Source of the DNA: Eoetvoesiella caeni
GTDB taxonomy: Bacteria > Pseudomonadota > Gammaproteobacteria > Burkholderiales > Burkholderiaceae_B
Assembly: GCF_003315175.1 (NCBI RefSeq)
Contig: NZ_QNRQ01000011.1
Location: forward strand, 84,440-148,439
Direction of reading: 5' to 3'
DNA: 64,000 nucleotides
Shown here: positions 59,203 through 64,000 of the stretch, one piece after another
Numbering within the stretch: the first letter of the stretch is position 1
Layout of the letters: every line of letters begins with the position of its first letter
Translations under genes and position numbers: made by a program
Notes under the pieces: generated by a model
The model's input: the letters and a program-made list of their open reading frames with translations, nothing else
Told to the model about the DNA's origin: nothing
Databases searched by the model: none

Positions 59203-60243
59203 ATGGATTCACTGACACAGGCCGTTTTAGGCGCCGGAATTTCCGGCGCGTTGCTTGGACGATTTCATGGGCGGAAAGCCTTGGTGGGCGGAGCGGTACT
59301 GGCGACGCTGCCAGATCTGGACGTCTTTATCGACTATGGCAACCCAGTGGCCGCCATGATCAACCATCGGGGCTTTTCGCACTCCTTGTTCGTGCTGACC
59401 GCGCTGGCGGTTATGCTGACATGGGTACTGCGCCGCTGGCGCCCGTCGTCGCAGTACGGCTGGGGCCGTCTGTTTCTCGCGCTATGGCTGATACTGATCA
59501 CGCACCCATTGCTTGACGCATTCACCAGCTATGGAACTCAGCTGTTTTGGCCGTGGCGGCCGACGCCAACGAGCTGGTCCAGCGTTTTCATTATCGATCC
59601 TCTTTTTACGCTGCCGCTTGTCGTAGCAGTGGCAGTTGGGCTGGTTGCCGGAATGGGCGGCAAGGCCAGGCTTCTATGCGGCTGGGCGCTGGGCCTATGT
59701 GCCATATATCTGGCCGCGTCCCTGATCATCAAGTCTGTCGTCGAAACGCGCGTGCGCAACGAGCTGGTTCAGGCGGGCGCCCAGATCGACTCTTTGTTTT
59801 CAACGCCCGCGCCTTTCAATATCCTGCTGTGGCGGGTGGTTGCGCGTACCGGCGATGATCACTACTATGAAGCCGTCAGCAGCGTGCTGGACACCCAGCC
59901 CGCCGAGGCCATAAAGCTGCCCCTGAACACTGCGCTGGCGAACGCCTTGCCAGATTCCGCCTTGCTTTCGGGGTTGCGCTGGTTCACCGGAGACTGGCTG
60001 CGCTACGACGAGATCAACGGACAACTTATCGTCTCCGATCTGCGCATGGGCGTTGGCACGGGCTATTATTCGTTCCGATTCCGGATGGCCGAAAGGCAGG
60101 AACCCGGCGGTAAATGGCACACGGTACATCCAAGCCACTGGCCTGCCGATCGTGGATGGGGCACTTTGGCAATGACGTTGCGCCGCATAGTGCACCAAGC
60201 GCCCGCACTGCCGCTGGCGCAATGGGAATTGCGCATGAAATAA
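59203..60243 (+). CDS. DUF457/YdjM-type inner-membrane metal-dependent hydrolase
   Basis: 346 residues. It opens MDSLTQAVLGAGISGALLG and has the His/Asp motifs of the LexA-binding inner-membrane hydrolase family: ATLPDLDVFIDYGN, INHRGFSHSLFVLTALAVML (HRGxSHS), ILITHPLLDAFTSYGTQLFW (HPLLD). About five membrane helices precede a soluble C-terminal domain of about 150 residues. YdjM-like proteins are SOS-associated in E. coli; activity of this one is unknown. ATG at 59203. Last chromosomal gene before the second island. Confidence 0.9.
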   Translation: MDSLTQAVLGAGISGALLGRFHGRKALVGGAVLATLPDLDVFIDYGNPVAAMINHRGFSHSLFVLTALAVMLTWVLRRWRPSSQYGWGRLFLALWLILITHPLLDAFTSYGTQLFWPWRPTPTSWSSVFIIDPLFTLPLVVAVAVGLVAGMGGKARLLCGWALGLCAIYLAASLIIKSVVETRVRNELVQAGAQIDSLFSTPAPFNILLWRVVARTGDDHYYEAVSSVLDTQPAEAIKLPLNTALANALPDSALLSGLRWFTGDWLRYDEINGQLIVSDLRMGVGTGYYSFRFRMAERQEPGGKWHTVHPSHWPADRGWGTLAMTLRRIVHQAPALPLAQWELRMK

Positions 60244-60295
60244 AAAACCGAGTGTGATGAGTGCCCGTCCCCCGTTTATGGGGAAGAGCCCAAAA

Positions 60296-60317
60296 AAGCC
60301 ACTATTTCTAGTGGCTT
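60296..60317 (-). terminator. Hairpin with T-run facing leftward
   Basis: AAGCCACT-6 nt-AGTGGCTT; read leftward it is followed by TTTT. It lies 53 bp past the DUF457-type gene and may also act on it. A leftward terminator implies that a leftward gene once lay to the right, before the island inserted. Confidence 0.65.
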
Positions 60318-60344
60318 AAATATTGTGCATACCTGCACATCAAT

Positions 60345-60358
60345 TGGCGGACAGGGTG
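60345..60358 (-). other. Possible tRNA 3'-end fragment at the island border
   Basis: Read leftward, CACCCTGTCCGCCA resembles the last bases of a tRNA (acceptor stem plus CCA, tRNA-Ser/Leu-like). No T-loop or rest of a tRNA is present, so it could only be an att remnant. The integrase that follows (60502) is of a type that often targets tRNA genes. Weak evidence. Confidence 0.3.
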
Positions 60359-60501
60359 TCCTCCTCGTTTAGGTCCATGTTTTTCCATGTCTGTCTTTAA
60401 GCTATTGTTTTTAAAAAAATAAAATATAAATTTACTCCAGGGTGTTCCACATTTATCTGCATCAAGGCATAATCAAATGTGGGGTGAAATGTGGGGTAAG
60501 A

Positions 60502-61734
60502 ATGGTAGTGACAAGACGAATCAAGGCAGGACGCCACCAAGAAAAGCGGCTGACTGCGGTAGGGATTAGAGCTATTAAGGTGCCGGGCCGCCATGCAGAT
60601 GGACAGGGGCTGTATTTGCAGGTGGACGAAAGCGGGGCTAAGCGATGGCTATTGCGTATCGTAGTCCAGGGCCGACGCCGAGATATCGGTTTGGGCGGTT
60701 TATCGACGGTACCACTTGCCGCCGCTCGTGAGGAGGCTGCCAGGATGCGACAAATCGCCCGTGGTGGTGGTGATCCACTAGCACAGCGACGCTTGGAACA
60801 GCGTGTCGTCCTGACATTTGAAGAAGCAGCCCGCCAAGTGCATACCGCCAGATTGCCATCTTGGAAGAATAAGAAGCACGGCGATCAGTGGATTAATTCA
60901 CTTACTACCTATGTATTTCCAGTGTTCGGCAAGAAGCCTGTGGATCAAATTGAAACTCCGGACGTCTTGGGCGTACTGTCACCGATCTGGCTGAGTAAGG
61001 CAGAGACAGCCCGGCGAGTTCGTCAACGTATTGGCGATGTTATGAACTGGGCTAAAGCACATGATCTACGGGATGGAACGAATCCGGTTGACGGTGTTGA
61101 AAACGCTTTACCTAAACAACCTGAACGACTAAATCATCACGAGGCATTGCCATTTGCAGAGGTTCCTGCTTTCGTTATGGGGTTGCGTGCTTGCGACTCC
61201 AGTGAACTGACAAAATTGGCATTTGAGTTTTTGATTTTGACTGCAACACGTACGAACGAAGTCTTGGGTGCCAAATGGTCTGAAATTGATGAGAAAAATG
61301 CCTTGTGGATTATTCCCGGCGAGCGTATGAAGGCCCAACGTCCTCACCGAGTGCCGCTCTCGGTTCGATGTGTTGAAATACTAAAACGTGCTAAGCCACT
61401 AGCTGGGGGTAGCGACTATATTTTTCCTGGCCGCAACGGGAAAAGCTCACTTTCAAACATGGCGTTCATGATGGTTTTGCGCCGCATGGGCTTACAGATT
61501 ACGGCGCATGGTTTCCGGTCGTCGTTTCGGGATTGGGCTGGGGAGAAAACCAGCTTTCCAGGCGATGTGGCTGAAATGGCCTTGGCCCATGTAATCAAGA
61601 ACAAGGTGGAGGCAGCATATCGTCGTGGCGATTTGCTTGAAAAACGCCGACAATTAATGGAAGCTTGGGCTGATTATGTTAATGGGCATAAGCCACAACG
61701 GAAAGGTGTAAATGGAACAAGAAAAGCCAGTTGA
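60502..61734 (+). CDS. P4-type tyrosine integrase of a second genomic island
   Basis: 410 residues. The N-terminal DUF4102 arm-binding domain reads RLTAVGIRAIKVPGRHADGQ then GLYLQVDESGAKRWLLRIVV, with RDIGLGGLSTVPLAAAREEA. Catalytic residues are Arg in ILTATRTNEVLGAKWSEI, His/Arg in ITAHGFRSSFRDWAGEK, His in MALAHVI and Tyr in VEAAYRRGDLL. ATG at 60502 with GTGGGG; the frame upstream (from 60442) has no ribosome site. It marks the left end of an AT-richer island that continues past the window. It differs from the Tn4371-type integrase. Confidence 0.94.
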   Translation: MVVTRRIKAGRHQEKRLTAVGIRAIKVPGRHADGQGLYLQVDESGAKRWLLRIVVQGRRRDIGLGGLSTVPLAAAREEAARMRQIARGGGDPLAQRRLEQRVVLTFEEAARQVHTARLPSWKNKKHGDQWINSLTTYVFPVFGKKPVDQIETPDVLGVLSPIWLSKAETARRVRQRIGDVMNWAKAHDLRDGTNPVDGVENALPKQPERLNHHEALPFAEVPAFVMGLRACDSSELTKLAFEFLILTATRTNEVLGAKWSEIDEKNALWIIPGERMKAQRPHRVPLSVRCVEILKRAKPLAGGSDYIFPGRNGKSSLSNMAFMMVLRRMGLQITAHGFRSSFRDWAGEKTSFPGDVAEMALAHVIKNKVEAAYRRGDLLEKRRQLMEAWADYVNGHKPQRKGVNGTRKAS

Positions 61735-62386
61735 TATTTCGGTCTTGCTGTCAGTCTCTTTCGTGGATTGGGCTGACCGTTTGGATGCGACATACAACGA
61801 AGTTGTTCTTTTGTCGCTTGGTATTGATCCCGATGTGGTTGCTGCGATAGATCAGTCTGCGGATTTGTCCTCTTTCACCCATGACTATGAAGATGGTCCG
61901 GGCGAAAAAAATCTTTTCCATTTTGGCAGTCAGCACGATGAGTATTGTCGTCGTTTGGCGGCCATTGAGGACGCAGTTAGGCACGGTGTCTTAAGGAGCG
62001 TCGATGTTGCCCGTGTTAAAAGGGTGCGAATCGTCGATTTTGTTGCCTGGGCGCAGAAGCGTGATTGGCCTTTACCATCCGAACTTGTCGGCCTGGCGAA
62101 TGGGCACGATGCAATGCTGGCCGAGGCCATTAGCAATGCTGTTAATTCGCAAGTGCCAGTAGAAGTCAGAGCGGTTAGAAGACGTAGTGCTGCTACCCAA
62201 CAGCGACGCCAAAAGTATTTTGATTTGGCTAACGAGATGTGGGCTGATCGTCCTAGTGCGAGTAAAAGCGACGTTGCAAGGTGGGTCGAGCGAAGGGTCA
62301 GAAATACACCACAGGCCCGTACTGTAAAGACAATTCGCAATATCTTGTTTGCTGAGTCAGACTCTCCTTTTTACAGGAAAAAATAG
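61712..62386 (+). CDS. Hypothetical protein coupled to the island integrase
   Basis: 224 residues, overlapping the integrase end by 23 nt with AAGGTG as ribosome site, so it is probably co-expressed. I do not recognise the family. Visible features: N-terminal VLLSVSFVDWADRLDATYNE, then a middle part with FVAWAQKRDWPLPSELVGLA, and a basic C-terminus (RRRSAATQQRRQKYFDLANE then SASKSDVARWVERRVRN and TVKTIRNILF) that looks like a helix-turn-helix. No signal peptide or membrane helix. Similar genes after P4-type integrases suggest a regulatory or excision role, unproven. Confidence 0.7.
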   Translation: MEQEKPVDISVLLSVSFVDWADRLDATYNEVVLLSLGIDPDVVAAIDQSADLSSFTHDYEDGPGEKNLFHFGSQHDEYCRRLAAIEDAVRHGVLRSVDVARVKRVRIVDFVAWAQKRDWPLPSELVGLANGHDAMLAEAISNAVNSQVPVEVRAVRRRSAATQQRRQKYFDLANEMWADRPSASKSDVARWVERRVRNTPQARTVKTIRNILFAESDSPFYRKK

Positions 62387-62410
62387 CCTGGAGCGTAGGA
62401 ATGGCAAATT

Positions 62411-62438
62411 GGGCAATAGGCGTAATTGCCCGGTTTTT
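62411..62438 (+). terminator. Terminator after the integrase operon
   Basis: GGGCAAT-AGGCGTA-ATTGCCC then GGTTTTT, 25 bp after the stop of the preceding gene. Confidence 0.75.
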
Positions 62439-62590
62439 GCGAAAACTTTGTTCCCAATGATTTGATATTAAAGTCATAATTTTTAAAGTTGCCCGATTTG
62501 ATAAATAGGCAATTTGGGCAGGGATAGTTCTGTTTTGACGGGTGGTCTGGAATTTCCCCGATCGTCTGCGTCGAATATGGAATTTATCAA

Positions 62591-62884
62591 ATGTCTGATT
62601 TTGTTATCAATGCCGTCCAGAGTAAAAATCCGAAAAATGTGCAGCCGTTGGCTCCATTTCATCAAGCAAATACATCGTCAACTCCGCCTGAGCATTTGAT
62701 TCGGATACGACCGGTTATGGAACGTACCGGTAAGTGCCGGTCGGCGGTGTATGCGGATATTCAAGCCGGCACATTCCCTGCTCCTGTAAAAATTGGACGT
62801 AACGCATCCGCCTGGTTAAGCAGCGAAATTGATGGGTGGATCGCCGAGCGTGTGGCTAACCGCAATAGTAATTCTGGTGTCTGA
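62591..62884 (+). CDS. AlpA-family phage/island regulator
   Basis: 97 residues. After an unstructured N-terminus, the AlpA winged-helix motif reads LIRIRPVMERTGKCRSAVYA, DIQAGTFPAPVKIGRNASAW and LSSEIDGWIAERV. AlpA proteins activate integrase or excision genes of P4-like islands. ATG at 62591; the ribosome site is weak. Located 200 bp after the integrase operon terminator, separately expressed. The DNA target is likely at the island end. Confidence 0.9.
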   Translation: MSDFVINAVQSKNPKNVQPLAPFHQANTSSTPPEHLIRIRPVMERTGKCRSAVYADIQAGTFPAPVKIGRNASAWLSSEIDGWIAERVANRNSNSGV

Positions 62885-63001
62885 TGTGTCGTTAAAAGAA
62901 TATTTTCCAAAACTCTATTTCGACCTGAAGCACCAAGCTAAGATAAGTTCGGGGTGATCAAAAAGTCACCCAAATTTATCGAGAAAGGAAACTTCAAAAA
63001 C

Positions 63002-63214
63002 ATGAACCGACACGAGGAAATAAAAAAGGCGATATTTAACATGGGTGGCTTGAAAATTGCGGCCTCGACGTTAAACGTCACCCCAGGCGCTATTTCAAAA
63101 TGGGTACGCAATGGCGTTATCCCGAACCTGCACAAAGCAGAACACGTAGCCAATGCGAGCGGATTTGACCTCGCTTCGCTTAGGCCACGCTATGAGCAGA
63201 AGGCCAACATATAA
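63002..63214 (+). CDS. YdaS/Cro-like antitoxin-type regulator
   Basis: 70 residues: MNRHEEIKKAIFNMGGLKIA then ASTLNVTPGAISKWVRNGVI and PNLHKAEHVANASGFDLASL. This is a YdaS/Cro-type helix-turn-helix protein (recognition helix around AISKWVRNG). ATG at 63002 with AAAGGAAAC upstream; a start 16 codons earlier is possible but lacks a better site. It probably regulates the following primase operon or represses island functions. Confidence 0.85.
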   Translation: MNRHEEIKKAIFNMGGLKIAASTLNVTPGAISKWVRNGVIPNLHKAEHVANASGFDLASLRPRYEQKANI

Positions 63215-63317
63215 AAAGCAGGCCTTCGCTCAATGTTGTATTGCAAGGGCAATACAACGCAGAGAAAAACCCGCAGAAATTCGTTGTTTCGTGCGGGCCT
63301 TTAAAAAGTAAAAATAC

Positions 63318-63888
63318 ATGTCTAACAATGATTTTAATCTAAACCCCGAGAGGAATAGCGATTCTCATATAGCAGTACCTTTTTGCAGTACCACCTCTGG
63401 CACAACATTTGATGAGACTGATCCAGTCTGTCGAGCCAAGGAGCTTCTAACCCTCAGCAACGCGATGCCAAACGGCATAAATTTCGAGCAAACAGGGGAA
63501 TTAGCACTCGAATGCGTGAATGAAATTCTTGAACACTGGCTACCCAACGGCGAGCAACGCGGTAATGAGTATGTTGCATTGAACCCAACCCGCCATGACG
63601 GCAAGCCCGGATCTTTCAAAATCAATACTGAAACCGGCGTTTGGGCAGATTTCGCTACCGACGACAAAGGCAGCGATCTCATTAATCTAGTTGCCTATGT
63701 TGAGCATGGCATTAAGCAGACTGACGCAGCCGTCAAGATACTTCAGTTCTTGGCTAAGGCGACAATACACAAGCCTACGACGTTGGCGATCGTCGAAAAA
63801 GCCAAAAGCAAAGCCGCAACGACAATCAAAGACACTGTCGTCATGCCAGTTCCCGACGAAATGTTGTCGAAACGCCCGACGTTTTTTG
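63318..63888 (+). pseudogene. Primase/helicase-type protein, interrupted by an IS element
   Basis: The frame opens at ATG 63318 (MSNNDFNLNPERNSDSHIAV) and has a zinc-less primase-like N-terminal fold: EHWLPNGEQRGNEYVALNPT, RHDGKPGSFKINTETGVWAD, FATDDKGSDLINLVAYVEHG. This pattern (fragment GSFKIN...W.DF...GSDLI.LV) is seen in large primase-helicase proteins of islands and phages. At 63889 the sequence changes into the end of an IS3-type element, and the frame is carried on by IS bases. So only about 190 native residues remain in the window; whether the gene continues beyond the IS cannot be seen. Confidence 0.7.
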
Positions 63889-64000
63889 TGAATCACACCG
63901 GGAATCGCGGAGGCTGTTTGGTTAAAGTAAAACAGATTCCGCAGCTGGTGCTGCAAGTTGTCGATAGTAACGCTCTTCGGCTTCGGCTGGCGGGATGTCG
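63889..64000 (-). mobile_element. End of an IS3-family insertion sequence (runs out of window)
   Basis: TGAATCACACCGGGAATCGC and following AGGCTGTTTGG look like the terminal inverted repeat of an IS3-group element (TG start, GGGAAT core, G-rich GGAGGCTG). The transposase end is encoded just inside it on the leftward strand. The target duplication and left end lie outside the window. Confidence 0.7.
63922..64000 (-). CDS. IS3-family transposase OrfB, C-terminal end (partial)
   Basis: The leftward frame shows DIPPAEAEERYYRQLAAPAA then ESVLL and a TAA stop at 63922. The PPAEAE.RYY string is characteristic of the last residues of IS3-family OrfB (DDE integrase) after the catalytic domain. Only 25 residues are in the window; the catalytic D,D,E residues lie beyond it. 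The direction agrees with the IS end at 63889 being the right end of the element. Confidence 0.72.
   Translation of the reverse strand, partial: DIPPAEAEERYYRQLAAPAAESVLL

Overview
The window is a piece of betaproteobacterial chromosome, most likely from the Alcaligenaceae (Bordetella/Achromobacter/Pusillimonas relatives). This is inferred from the gene style and from the ftsK-lolA-rarA-serS order at the left edge, which is familiar in that family. No rRNA, complete tRNA or CRISPR array was found.

Layout. (1) 1-5634: housekeeping genes, namely the 3' end of a DNA translocase ftsK, lolA, rarA, serS and an alaA-type aminotransferase. (2) About 5.8-51.9 kb: an integrated conjugative element of the Tn4371 family. 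Its tyrosine integrase lies at the right end. Its backbone contains radC, a DUF932 gene, parB, DUF736, repA with three iteron-like repeats, parA, traF, a DUF3363 relaxase, eexN, the VirD4-type coupling gene traG, and trbB-C-D-E-J-L-F-G-I (a VirB-type T4SS). (3) 52.0-60.3 kb: chromosome again, with a small secreted basic protein, an XRE regulator, a Wzz-like protein, an NMT1/TauA-type ABC transporter operon, a ketopantoate-reductase-like gene and a DUF457-type membrane hydrolase. (4) 60.5-64.0 kb: the start of a second, AT-richer genomic island with a P4-type integrase, AlpA- and YdaS-like regulators, and a primase gene cut by the end of an IS3-family element at 63889.

Cargo of the Tn4371-type element. 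Three loads sit between backbone blocks. The first, at the end distal to the integrase (6.1-12.9 kb), is a five-gene rightward defence operon: AbiEi/AbiEii, an Mrr-like endonuclease with an AbiJ-like N-terminus, and a Hachiman HamA/HamB pair. The second (26.6-29.7 kb) is a porin, a secreted cupin and a divergent LysR regulator. The third (43.3-48.4 kb) is a leftward operon of a ribbon-helix-helix protein, a large zinc-hook ABC-type ATPase and a GHKL ATPase with a C-terminal PD-(D/E)XK nuclease signature. It lies between two diverged copies of a roughly 1.1-kb radC unit and beside the truncated remnant of a DUF1016 nuclease gene. This third load is the best candidate for an undescribed defence system.

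How the parts work together. The integrase excises the element. RepA/iterons, ParA and ParB may let the excised form replicate and be partitioned. The relaxase nicks a presumed oriT in the hairpin-rich 31.74-32.14 kb gap, TraG docks the relaxase-DNA complex, the Trb channel exports it, and EexN limits redundant entry. The defence loads probably protect host and element from phages and rival plasmids. All functions are read from sequence motifs and gene order; no database search was possible.
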